From NCBI GenBank assembly GCA_028288775.1, contig JAQGHP010000488.1, positions 1 through 8,367 on the forward strand: DNA of 8,367 bases, read 5' to 3'. Every line of letters begins with the position of its first letter. Within the stretch, counting starts at the first letter, position 1. Below, piece by piece: positions 1 to 6,603 of this stretch. The position numbers and the translations under genes were made by a program. Origin of the DNA: Phycisphaerales bacterium (lineage in GTDB: Bacteria; Planctomycetota; Phycisphaerae; Tepidisphaerales; Tepidisphaeraceae). The notes under the pieces were generated by a model. It was not told where the DNA came from. It did not search any database and saw only the letters and a program-made list of their open reading frames with translations.

Positions 1-316
1 CCTCAAAGGCGCGTACCTCGAAGGCGCGAACCTCAAAGGCGCGTACCTCGAAGGCGCGAACCTCAAAGGCGCGGACCTCAAAGGCGCGTACCTCGAAGGC
101 GCGAACCTCAAAGGCGCGTACCTCGAAGGCGCGAACCTCAAAGGCGCGTACCTCGAAGGCGCGGACCTCGAAGGCGCGGACCTCGACAAAACCCGCGACG
201 ACTTTTGGGCTGTGCTTGCTGGCGCTCCGAAGGAAATCGCCGGGGAGCGCCGCCCCTGGTTTCCGCGGCGATCGCCGGACGGTGGAAGCATATTCTTCCC
301 TACTCTGAAATCGTGA
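1..316 (+). CDS. Pentapeptide-repeat protein, C-terminal part (5' end outside window; probably truncated at the 3' end too)
   Basis: Reading from base 2, the frame gives twelve perfect pentapeptides of the form L-(K/E)-G-A-(Y/N/D), i.e. the A(D/N)LXX consensus in register. A degenerate unit LDKTR follows, and then a non-repeat tail (DDFWAVLAGAPKEIAG...) to a TGA at 314-316. Pentapeptide proteins fold as a right-handed four-sided beta-helix with Leu pointing inwards; roles vary (scaffold, DNA mimic, toxin immunity), so no specific function is assigned. From memory, many such proteins have a C-terminal module starting with a similar (D)F(W/F)AVL..AP.E(I/V) segment and running on through an RVDGSTY-like stretch. 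Here only about 37 residues follow DDF and the middle of the tail does not fit, which suggests truncation or a frameshift. There is no signal or membrane segment in the visible part. The repeat call is secure; the state of the C-terminus is inferred. Confidence 0.82.
   Translation, partial: LKGAYLEGANLKGAYLEGANLKGADLKGAYLEGANLKGAYLEGANLKGAYLEGADLEGADLDKTRDDFWAVLAGAPKEIAGERRPWFPRRSPDGGSIFFPTLKS
2..181 (+). repeat. Twelve tandem 15-bp units encoding pentapeptides
   Basis: Twelve head-to-tail units follow the pattern ctc-(a/g)aa-ggc-gcg-(t/a/g)ac. They differ only at the first base of codon 2 (Lys/Glu) and of codon 5 (Tyr/Asn/Asp); codons 1, 3 and 4 never change, even at synonymous sites. A 30-bp higher-order unit (Lys-Tyr then Glu-Asn) runs through most of the array, with a phase break at units 5-6 (62-91) and a change at the last two units. 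Such DNA identity points to recent slippage or recombinational expansion rather than protein-level selection alone. The array is also likely to be hard to assemble. Confidence 0.93.
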
Positions 317-639
317 TTCCGCTGATTTCCGTCGCATGGATCGTGCTCCGCCGAAAGGACCTTCGGACGTTTCCCGGGCTTATGGCGGTGTGCGCCGAGG
401 CGGTCGTACTGCCTGTCCTTTCGGTTTTCATTCTCGCGAACATCGACCATCATCGCGGCGGCAGCAGCACGGGGGCAGACGTCATATTCTGGCTCGACTA
501 TTCCCTGCTTGGGATCGGCTTCGCCTTTTACCTCATGACGTCCATCGGGAATGAGATATTTTCGCGCCCGGACGCGGAAGCGTCGCATCCGGAGTTTGAC
601 CGCGTCCTTCCGTCCGTTACGACATCGACAGTAAAGTAG
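205..639 (+). CDS. Small hypothetical membrane protein, start uncertain
   Basis: This frame is open to a TAG at 637-639. From a TTG at 205 it would give 144 residues. The first 30 or so look like shadow translation of the overlapping pentapeptide gene, while residues from about 33 on look real. Three hydrophobic stretches lie near residues 33-48, 58-80 and 92-115. A basic loop (RRKDLR) sits between the first two, a His/Gly-rich loop between the second and third, and a polar acidic tail follows. A GTG at 313 (108 residues) or an ATG at 382 are alternative starts; none has a clear Shine-Dalgarno. I do not recognise the family. It may be an intact small membrane protein, or the 3' remnant of a larger one joined to the pentapeptide gene by rearrangement. 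It is separated by about 90 bp from the downstream operon and shows no functional link with it. Confidence 0.45.
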   Translation: MGCACWRSEGNRRGAPPLVSAAIAGRWKHILPYSEIVIPLISVAWIVLRRKDLRTFPGLMAVCAEAVVLPVLSVFILANIDHHRGGSSTGADVIFWLDYSLLGIGFAFYLMTSIGNEIFSRPDAEASHPEFDRVLPSVTTSTVK

Positions 640-648
640 GATGTAAGA

Positions 649-678
649 ACGTCGGAACCTTCGGCATGTCACGTCGGA
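649..678. promoter_or_regulatory. Direct repeat in the leader of the operon
   Basis: ACGTCGGA occurs at 649-656 and again at 671-678, so the starts are 22 bp apart, about two helical turns. It lies in the 91-bp gap that must contain the nearest promoter for the isomerase gene unless transcription reads through from upstream. I see no convincing sigma-70 -35/-10 pair here. The repeat could be an activator or repressor site, or chance. Confidence 0.2.
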
Positions 679-716
679 GTACGCCGCACGAGGCACTGAG
701 ATCGGAAATCTTCACC

Positions 717-723
717 AAGGGAG
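717..723 (+). promoter_or_regulatory. Ribosome binding site of the isomerase-like gene
   Basis: AAGGGAG lies 7 nt before the ATG at 731. This supports that start over any internal one. Confidence 0.7.
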
Positions 724-730
724 CACGCGT

Positions 731-1648
731 ATGAGAAGCACGACTCGAACGGCACGTGCGATCGGTGCGTTGTCATTCGTTCTGGCCGCAATCGCCGTGG
801 AAGTATGGCTCCAGCTTCCCTCTAACGGACAAGCCACGGTGGCCGAAGTGGGTTCACAGTCCGTGAAGCACCAGAAAATCGAGGTCGGCGCCCAGCTCTA
901 TAGTGTTCGTGCGCTGCTGGACAAGGACCTCGCCGGCCCGCTCGGCACGATACATCAAATGAACATCACCGACGTCGAAGGCGGCGGATTGTTCGGCCAC
1001 ATCGCCCCCGCCTTCCGCGCGGAACTCGACAAGGCCGGCCTTCATGCCAGTGGCGCGCACTTCCAGTGGGATCGCTTTTCCAACGACACCGACGGCGTCA
1101 TTAAGGACGCCAAGGCGCTGGGCTGCGATTACGTCACGATGCCCTGGATCCCCCACAACGGGGACTTCACCGTGGAAGACGCGAAAGCCGCCGCGGAGAA
1201 GTTCAACGAATGGGGCCGCAAGTGCGCCCAGGCGGGCCTCAAGTTCACCTATCACCCGCACGGCTATGAGTTCCGCCCCTTTCAGGACGGGACGATCTTC
1301 GACGTGCTCGCCGCCCAAACCAAGCCCGAGTTCGTCAACTTCGAGCTGGACGTCTTCTGGGCCTTTGACGGCGGGGCCGACCCGGTGAAGCTGATGCAAA
1401 AGTACCCCGCCCGCTTCCCCCTCATGCACCTCAAGGACATGAAAAAGGGCGTCAAGACGCCCAACTACACCGGCCACGAAGACGTGGAAAGCGACGTGGC
1501 CCTGGGCGCCGGCCAGCTCGACATCCCCGCCATCCTCAAGGAGGCGCAGGCGATCGGCGTCAAGCATTTCTATATCGAGGACGAATCCAGCCGCTCGGTG
1601 CAGCAGATCCCGGCGAGCATCAAGTACATCCGAAGCATTGGGTATTGA
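731..1648 (+). CDS. Exported sugar phosphate isomerase/epimerase-like TIM-barrel protein
   Basis: This 305-residue protein begins with a basic n-region (MRSTTRTAR) and a hydrophobic stretch at about residues 11-28, so it is probably exported or membrane-anchored. Its body fits the xylose isomerase-like/AP endonuclease family 2 TIM barrel. Landmarks are QLYSVR at 55-60, VEGGG around Glu83, FTYHPHGYEF at 172-181, FELDVFW at 204-210, LMHLKDM at 231-237, LGAGQLDIPAIL at 258-269 and YIEDES at 281-286. By analogy with characterised epimerases, the acidic and His residues in the late-strand motifs (Asp207, His233, Glu283, with His175 nearby) would bind a divalent metal. The family acts on sugars and inositols; some exported relatives are linked to 3-keto-sugar chemistry. 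The true substrate here is unknown. An exported enzyme is unlikely to meet sugar phosphates, so a free or keto sugar is more plausible. It leads the fructan-type operon and is followed after 101 bp by GH32. Confidence 0.85.
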   Translation: MRSTTRTARAIGALSFVLAAIAVEVWLQLPSNGQATVAEVGSQSVKHQKIEVGAQLYSVRALLDKDLAGPLGTIHQMNITDVEGGGLFGHIAPAFRAELDKAGLHASGAHFQWDRFSNDTDGVIKDAKALGCDYVTMPWIPHNGDFTVEDAKAAAEKFNEWGRKCAQAGLKFTYHPHGYEFRPFQDGTIFDVLAAQTKPEFVNFELDVFWAFDGGADPVKLMQKYPARFPLMHLKDMKKGVKTPNYTGHEDVESDVALGAGQLDIPAILKEAQAIGVKHFYIEDESSRSVQQIPASIKYIRSIGY

Positions 1649-1692
1649 GCGCTGCACCTGCTCCGGTGAAAATTGGCGAGGCGGCACATCTT

Positions 1693-1709
1693 GCGAACCC
1701 AGGGTTTGC
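1693..1709. promoter_or_regulatory. Imperfect palindrome between the isomerase and GH32 genes
   Basis: GCGAACCC-A-GGGTTTGC reads as two 8-nt arms around a central A, with one G-T mismatch. It sits about 40 bp ahead of the GH32 start, where an operator or a short RNA hairpin could set expression of the hydrolase. The rest of the 101-bp gap shows nothing else clear apart from the ribosome binding site. Confidence 0.25.
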
Positions 1710-1737
1710 GCGGGGGAACTAGCGGACAACGCGGCGC

Positions 1738-1744
1738 AGGAGGA
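1738..1744 (+). promoter_or_regulatory. Strong ribosome binding site of the GH32 gene
   Basis: AGGAGGA ends 5 nt before the ATG at 1750. A TTG at 1747 directly precedes that ATG in frame; the spacing favours the ATG. Confidence 0.8.
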
Positions 1745-1749
1745 ATTTG

Positions 1750-3927
1750 ATGCAAGGGCCGGAGGACCAAAGCGCGGTTCGAATTGTCGCGTTGCAGAAA
1801 ATCGCGAGCGCGTGTTTGTTGCTCGTCGCTATTTTTGCGCGCGGGGCGGATGGCGCGGGAGCCGGCGATGATCCATTTAAGTCCGCCGTCGCGGCGTGGC
1901 ATCTGGCGGACCTGAAGGATTCGGCGGGGAAGAGCGACCTGAAGATCGTCGGGTCGGCGGAGGTCGGGGCGAAGTTGCAGGGGACGGAACTCCAAAGCGC
2001 GCTGGCCGGAGGCAATGACGGAAGCGTCGCGCGGATCGAAGGCGGCTACCTCGACGCCGGGCAGGGCGCTGGGGGTGTCCTGAACGTAACCGGATCATCC
2101 CTCACCATCAGCGTCCGCCTGCGCAGCCCGTCGGGGAACTGGGGAGCGCCACTCTTCAGCAAGCACGGCGGGCACGAGCGCCTCGTCTACAACCTCTATT
2201 CCACCGAATCGGAAATTAGTTTCGAATTGGGGACGCAGGGAACACAGGGCCTCTCGCGCACGACGATTCCAGTCGCCAAAATCGGTCCGCGTGATTGGCA
2301 CGATATTGTCTGCCGCTACGACGGAGCAAAGCTGCAGATATTCGCCGACGGGGTCTTGCTGGACGAAGCATTCCCCAACGGCCCGCTGCGCGAGGGGAAC
2401 CCGGTGCCGTGTTTAATCGGCGGGGAATCGTACGGCGACCGGATCAAGTCGGGCTGGAAGGGCGAGATCGATCACGTCGCCGTGTGGAACCGCGCGCTGT
2501 CCGACGCGGAAATTATTCGCCTGGCCGGCGGGGCCGAACGGGCCGCGGCATCCAAGACGTTGTACGCGAAAGATCCCGCCCCCCTATCCCCGTCGGCCGA
2601 TCTCTATCAGGAAAAACTCCGCCCGCAATTCCATTTCACGGCCCGCCAGTGGACGCTCCGCAAACTGAATCCCGGCATGCGGGAAGAGGGGTGGCTCAAC
2701 GACCCCAACGGCCTGATTCACCTGGACGGCGAATACCACCTCTTCGCCCAGTGCTGGAACAAGTGCTGGATCCATGCGGTGAGCCCGGACCTCGTCCACT
2801 GGACCGAATTGCAGCCGGCCTTCTGGGAGGATAAGCGCTTCGGCACGGGCGTGCAGTCCGGCGGCGCGGTACTCGACAAGGACAACAGCTCGGGGCTTTC
2901 GCCCGACCCAAAATCGCCGCCGCTTGTCGCCTTCTGGAGCGGCAACGACAACCGCAGCCAGTGCATCTCCTATAGCCTCGACAAGGGCCGCACCTGGACC
3001 AAGTACGCGAAGAACCCCGTCCTCGACCACCCCGAGCGCGACCCGAAGGTCTTCTGGTACGAGCCGGGCAAGCGCTGGATCATGGTGCTGTACGGGGCGC
3101 ATTCGTACAACCTGTTCACGTCCACCAATCTGCTCGACTGGACGCAGCAAAAGGATTCCATTCCCGATTGCTTCGAATGCCCGGACTTGTTTCAACTGCC
3201 CCTTGATGGGGATCGTACCAAGCAAAAGTGGGTGCTCGTCCGCGGCAACGGGAAATACTCCGTAGGAGATTTCGACGGCTCGAAGTTCGTACCGGAGACG
3301 GGACAGCTCCCCTGTGACATGGGCCCGAACTTCTATGCCACGCAATCCTGGGGCGACATCGCCGGGCAGGAAGGTCGGCGCGTGCAGATCGCGTGGATGC
3401 GCGATGGCAAATACCCCGACATGCCCTTCAATCAGCAGATGACTTTTCCCTGCGACCTGTCCCTCCACATGCTTGCCGGATCGCTGCGCGTGTTCCGCAA
3501 GCCGGTACGCGAAATCGAACTTCTCCACGGCAAGGAAAATGCCTGGAAGAATCTCGCCATAAAGCCTGGTGCCGCGAAACCGATGGACGTGGCCGGGGAC
3601 CTGTTCCACATTCTGGCCGAGGTGGAAATGGCGAAGGGCTCGTCCCTCACGTTTTTTATCCGCGGCACGCCCGTCACCCTCACCGATCATTCACTTGCCT
3701 GCAATTGCGATCCCGCGCCGCTGCCCGGTGGATTGAGGACCGTTGAAATCCTGGTGGACCGCACCTCCATCGAGTCCTTCGCCAATGACGGCGAAGTCTC
3801 CATCTCGACCTGCTTCCTCCCCACAAACGATGCGATCAAAGTGGAATGCACCCAGGGCTCTGCGACAATCCGCTCGCTTCACGTGTTCGAGCTCGACTCC
3901 AGTTGGAAAGGAACCGCCAAACCATGA
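1750..3927 (+). CDS. Secreted LamG-GH32 beta-fructosidase (levanase/invertase type)
   Basis: This 725-residue glycoside hydrolase should release fructose from fructans, sucrose or related fructosides outside the cytoplasm. A signal peptide occupies about residues 11-40 (hydrophobic core IASACLLLVAIFA). A LamG/concanavalin-like beta-sandwich covers about 42-262 (AAWHLADL near the start, DHVAVWNRALSDAEI near the end), a likely carbohydrate-binding or stabilising module. The GH32 five-blade propeller runs from about 290 to 580 and a C-terminal beta-sandwich (EILVDRTSIESFANDG) to the end. All three catalytic motifs are present: WLNDPNG with nucleophile Asp318, ERDPKV with transition-state stabiliser Asp431, and ECPDLF with acid/base Glu476. 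The mature part has 13 cysteines, and the loop before WIHAVS is short and Cys-bearing (CWNKC, 335-339). The stop overlaps the ATG of the binding-protein gene, implying translational coupling. Family assignment is secure; fructan linkage and endo/exo mode are not visible. Confidence 0.93.
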   Translation: MQGPEDQSAVRIVALQKIASACLLLVAIFARGADGAGAGDDPFKSAVAAWHLADLKDSAGKSDLKIVGSAEVGAKLQGTELQSALAGGNDGSVARIEGGYLDAGQGAGGVLNVTGSSLTISVRLRSPSGNWGAPLFSKHGGHERLVYNLYSTESEISFELGTQGTQGLSRTTIPVAKIGPRDWHDIVCRYDGAKLQIFADGVLLDEAFPNGPLREGNPVPCLIGGESYGDRIKSGWKGEIDHVAVWNRALSDAEIIRLAGGAERAAASKTLYAKDPAPLSPSADLYQEKLRPQFHFTARQWTLRKLNPGMREEGWLNDPNGLIHLDGEYHLFAQCWNKCWIHAVSPDLVHWTELQPAFWEDKRFGTGVQSGGAVLDKDNSSGLSPDPKSPPLVAFWSGNDNRSQCISYSLDKGRTWTKYAKNPVLDHPERDPKVFWYEPGKRWIMVLYGAHSYNLFTSTNLLDWTQQKDSIPDCFECPDLFQLPLDGDRTKQKWVLVRGNGKYSVGDFDGSKFVPETGQLPCDMGPNFYATQSWGDIAGQEGRRVQIAWMRDGKYPDMPFNQQMTFPCDLSLHMLAGSLRVFRKPVREIELLHGKENAWKNLAIKPGAAKPMDVAGDLFHILAEVEMAKGSSLTFFIRGTPVTLTDHSLACNCDPAPLPGGLRTVEILVDRTSIESFANDGEVSISTCFLPTNDAIKVECTQGSATIRSLHVFELDSSWKGTAKP

Positions 3928-4907
3928 AAAGCTTCTTCTGCACACTGCTCGTCTGCGCTCTTGTGCTGGTAAACGGCTGTGATAAGCCCAAGGATACCGC
4001 CGCCCAGAGCGGTGGGACGCCTTCGGAAGCCAAGGCCAACGGGACCATCGGCGTTTCGCTGCTAACCCTCGACAATCCGTTCTTCAAGGTGATTGGCGAC
4101 TCCATCACCGCCGAGGGCAAGAAACGCGGCTACGACACCATCGTCGTCAGCGGCGACAAGGACGTTGCCAAGCAGAGCAACCAGATCAAGGACTTCATCG
4201 TCAAGCGCGTGAGCGCGATCGTGCTTAGCCCGTGCGATTCGGCGTCGATCCTCCCCGTGATCCAGGAGGCGAACGCCGCGGGAATTCCCGTATTCACCGT
4301 GGACATCCCGTGCAACGAGCCGGGCGTGAAGATCGTCACGCAGATCGCCACCGACAACTACGGCGGCGGCAAGGAGGCCGGCCGCGCGATGATCGAAGCG
4401 CTGGGCGAGGCCGGCGGCAAGATCGCCATCCTGCATTTCAAACAGGCCGAATCGTGCCTGCTCCGTGTCAAGGGATTCCGTGAAGTCGTCGACGCCCACA
4501 ACGCCGCCCATCCCGGCGCGATCCAGATCGTCACGGAGCTCGAGAGCGGCGGCGCCAAGGACATCGGCTACAAGGCCGCCGAGGACGCCCTCCAATCCCA
4601 CCCCGACCTGCGCGGCATCTTCGCCATCAATGACCCCGCGGCGCTGGGCGCCCGCGCTGCCCTGGAAAAGGCAGGCAAAACCCAGCAGGTAATGCTCATC
4701 GGCTTCGACGGCCAACCCGAGGGCAAACAAGCCATCAAGGACGGAAAAATCTACGCCGACCCCATTCAGTTCCCCGACAAGATGGGCGTGCAGATGGTCG
4801 ATGCGATCGTCCGCCACTCCAAGGGAGAAACCCTTCCGCCGCAAATCCTCATCCCCACGAGCCTCTACCGAAAGGCGGATGGCGAGAAGGATCTGTCCCT
4901 CAAGTAA
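3924..4907 (+). CDS. Sugar ABC transporter substrate-binding lipoprotein (ribose/fructose class)
   Basis: This 327-residue protein belongs to the Peripla_BP_4/RbsB-like family. The start chosen is the ATG overlapping the GH32 stop (ATGA), with an AAAGGA ribosome binding site at 3907-3912. The frame is open further upstream, but only this start gives a signal sequence. MKSFFCTLLVCALVLVNGC ends in a lipobox with Cys19, so it should be lipid-anchored, followed by a polar linker to about residue 40. Ligand-site landmarks matching the ribose-binding protein pattern are Asn51 with Phe53-Phe54 (LDNPFFK), Asp127 (TVDIP), Arg181 (CLLRVKGF), Asn236-Asp237 (FAINDPAALGA), Asp262 (GFDG) and Gln282 (ADPIQFPDKMG). 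The Arg that usually follows Asp127 is Ile128 here. Context suggests fructose or a small fructoside as ligand; that is inference. It feeds the permease and ATPase encoded downstream. Confidence 0.92.
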   Translation: MKSFFCTLLVCALVLVNGCDKPKDTAAQSGGTPSEAKANGTIGVSLLTLDNPFFKVIGDSITAEGKKRGYDTIVVSGDKDVAKQSNQIKDFIVKRVSAIVLSPCDSASILPVIQEANAAGIPVFTVDIPCNEPGVKIVTQIATDNYGGGKEAGRAMIEALGEAGGKIAILHFKQAESCLLRVKGFREVVDAHNAAHPGAIQIVTELESGGAKDIGYKAAEDALQSHPDLRGIFAINDPAALGARAALEKAGKTQQVMLIGFDGQPEGKQAIKDGKIYADPIQFPDKMGVQMVDAIVRHSKGETLPPQILIPTSLYRKADGEKDLSLK

Positions 4908-4948
4908 AGGCGTGCCGCGAGGCGTGACTGGGGCGGTTTCAGAACCTT

Positions 4949-4984
4949 CATCGTGACACGGGCGTCCCGCCCGTCCCGGCGATG
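4949..4984 (+). other. GC-rich stem-loop after the binding-protein gene
   Basis: A perfect 7-bp stem ACGGGCG-TCC-CGCCCGT spans 4958-4974. It is enclosed by CATCG (4949-4953) and CGATG (4980-4984), which extends it across an internal loop. No T-run follows, so it is not a classic intrinsic terminator. It begins 41 nt after the binding-protein stop, where a hairpin could protect the upstream mRNA from 3' decay or attenuate read-through, giving more binding protein than transporter. It could also be an interspersed repeat unit, because a hairpin of the same design lies at 8006-8024. Confidence 0.6.
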
Positions 4985-5008
4985 TGATGATTGGAATGAC
5001 GTCGTTTT

Positions 5009-5021
5009 CCGGACGTTCCGG
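5009..5021 (+). other. Small stem-loop in the binding-protein/ATPase gap
   Basis: CCGGA-CGT-TCCGG forms a 5-bp stem with a 3-nt loop, between the hairpins at 4949-4984 and 5036-5058. It is weak alone, but makes three hairpins in a 171-bp gap. Confidence 0.4.
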
Positions 5022-5035
5022 CTCCGCACGCACCA

Positions 5036-5058
5036 GACATGGGCCCGACTCCCATGTC
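5036..5058 (+). other. 8-bp stem-loop just upstream of the ATPase start
   Basis: GACATGGG (5036-5043) and CCCATGTC (5051-5058) form a perfect 8-bp stem with the loop cccgact. It ends 20 nt before the ATG at 5079, so it could affect ribosome access, or as DNA be a palindromic operator or a repeat-element unit. Confidence 0.55.
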
Positions 5059-5078
5059 ACTTTGCAACGACCCGCTAC

Positions 5079-6593
5079 ATGACGCAGACCGCCACGATGT
5101 CCGCCGTCTCCGCACCCCCGCTCATCGCAATGCGCGGCATCGTCAAGTCGTTCCCCGGCGTGTGGGCGCTTCGTGGCGTCGATCTCACCTTGCATTCCGG
5201 TGAAGTGCTGGCCTTGCTCGGGGAGAACGGTGCGGGCAAGAGCACGCTGATCAAGGTGCTCGGCGGCGCGCACCGCGCCGACTCGGGAGTGATTGAAATC
5301 GACGGACAGGCGGCCGACTTTCAGTCGCCGCTGGATGCTCGGGACGCGGGCGTCGCGGTCATCTACCAGGAATTCAATCTCGTCCCCGGCCTCACCGCTA
5401 CGGAGAACATTTTTCTCGGCCGCGAAATGACGCGGCTGGGCTTCGTGTCGCGCGAACAGGAACGCCGCCGGGCCGCGGCGTTGTTCGATCGCCTTGGCGT
5501 CACGATCAATCTTGACATCCCCTGCCGGCGGCTCACCACGGCGCAGCAGCAGCTCGTCGAAATCGCCAAGGCCCTCGCGTTCGACGCCCGCATCCTCGGC
5601 ATGGACGAACCCAGTGCCGCCCTCACCTCCCACGAAGTGTCCCACCTGTTCGGCATTATCCGCGACCTCCGCAAACGCGGCATCGGCATCATCTACATCA
5701 GCCACCGGCTCGACGAAATTTCCGCCATCGCCGACCGCGTGGCGGTCCTGCGCGACGGCGTCAGCGTCGGCCTGCGCCCCATCGGCGACATCTCGCGCAA
5801 GGAGATGATCGAGCTGATGGTCGGCCGGGAATTGAAGGACGAATTTCCCCCGCGGTCCGTCAAGATCGGCGAACCCCGGCTCGTTGCAACGGGCCTTCGC
5901 CGCGGCCGCGCGGTGCGGGATGTTTCGTTCACCGTCCGCCGGGGCGAGATCCTCGCGCTTACAGGCCTGGTCGGCGCGGGCCGCACAGAGACGGTCCGGC
6001 TGATCTTCGGCGCTGACCCGCGCGAAGCCGGCGAAATCCGGCTCGATGGCCGGGTGCTCGCGATGCGGTCGCCACGGGATGCCATCGCCGCGGGAATCGG
6101 GCTGCTCACCGAAGACCGCAAGCTCCAGGGCCTCGTGCTTGGCCACTCGGTGCGGGAGAACTTCGCCCTGCCCAACCTCGCCCGCCTCTCCCGCGGCGGG
6201 TTCGTCCAGCTCCGGCGCGAGCGCGAAGAATTTGGCGGGTACGTTAACACGCTCAAGATCAAAGTTCCCAACCAGGAGCAACGCGCCCGCAACCTCTCCG
6301 GCGGCAACCAGCAAAAAGTTGTCCTGGCCAAATGGCTCGCCCGCAACTGCGAAATCCTGATCTTCGACGAGCCCACCCGCGGCATCGACGTCGGCGCGAA
6401 GTACGAGATCTATCTGCTGATGAACGATCTTGCCGCCCGCGGCAAAGGTATCATCATGATCAGCTCCGAACTGCCCGAGGTGCTGGGCATGGCCGACCGC
6501 ATCCTCGTCATGCACGAGGGAAAAGTCACCGGTGAAATCGCGGATGCCCGCACCGCCACCCAGGCCCAAATCATGAAACTCGCCATCGCTTAG
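5079..6593 (+). CDS. Sugar ABC transporter ATP-binding protein with two nucleotide-binding domains (RbsA type)
   Basis: This 504-residue cytoplasmic ATPase powers the importer. The N-terminal domain has Walker A GENGAGKST (48-56), a Q-loop in IYQEFNLVPG (95-104), the divergent signature LTTAQQQLVEIAKAL (152-166) normal for this subfamily, Walker B ILGMDEPSAAL (172-182) and ISHRLDE (207-213). The C-terminal domain has the degenerate Walker A GLVGAGRTE (296-304) typical of RbsA/MglA proteins, LTEDRKLQGLV (343-353), signature LSGGNQQKVVLAKWL (406-420) and Walker B ILIFDEPTRGIDVG (426-439). Length matches the family's roughly 500 residues. The frame is open to 4953, but those 42 extra codons lack family character, so I choose ATG 5079; ATG 5097 is an alternative. 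Neither has a good Shine-Dalgarno. It lies 171 bp after the binding-protein gene and 10 bp before the permease gene. Substrate is inferred only from neighbours. Confidence 0.94.
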   Translation: MTQTATMSAVSAPPLIAMRGIVKSFPGVWALRGVDLTLHSGEVLALLGENGAGKSTLIKVLGGAHRADSGVIEIDGQAADFQSPLDARDAGVAVIYQEFNLVPGLTATENIFLGREMTRLGFVSREQERRRAAALFDRLGVTINLDIPCRRLTTAQQQLVEIAKALAFDARILGMDEPSAALTSHEVSHLFGIIRDLRKRGIGIIYISHRLDEISAIADRVAVLRDGVSVGLRPIGDISRKEMIELMVGRELKDEFPPRSVKIGEPRLVATGLRRGRAVRDVSFTVRRGEILALTGLVGAGRTETVRLIFGADPREAGEIRLDGRVLAMRSPRDAIAAGIGLLTEDRKLQGLVLGHSVRENFALPNLARLSRGGFVQLRREREEFGGYVNTLKIKVPNQEQRARNLSGGNQQKVVLAKWLARNCEILIFDEPTRGIDVGAKYEIYLLMNDLAARGKGIIMISSELPEVLGMADRILVMHEGKVTGEIADARTATQAQIMKLAIA

Positions 6594-6603
6594 ACCGCCC
6601 ACC

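Noticed and set aside
1..186. CRISPR-like array at the left edge
   Set aside because: The units are contiguous 15-bp repeats with no spacers and translate cleanly as pentapeptides.
654..674. ECF-sigma-like promoter with GGAAC at 654-658 and CGT at 672-674
   Set aside because: The spacing (13 nt) is too short for the usual 16-17 nt, and no other support exists.
854..1729. A 291-codon minus-strand open frame opposite the isomerase-like gene
   Set aside because: It is low in motif content and fully explained as the shadow of the TIM-barrel gene, which has a good ribosome binding site and family motifs.
2584..3690. A 368-codon minus-strand open frame inside GH32
   Set aside because: It lies opposite the GH32 catalytic domain, whose motifs are intact, and its product shows no recognisable motif.
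4953..5078. Longer N-terminus for the ATPase from an upstream GTG at 4953
   Set aside because: The extra residues are Arg/Thr-rich, unlike the family, and would run through all three hairpins. The ATG at 5079 gives the normal length.
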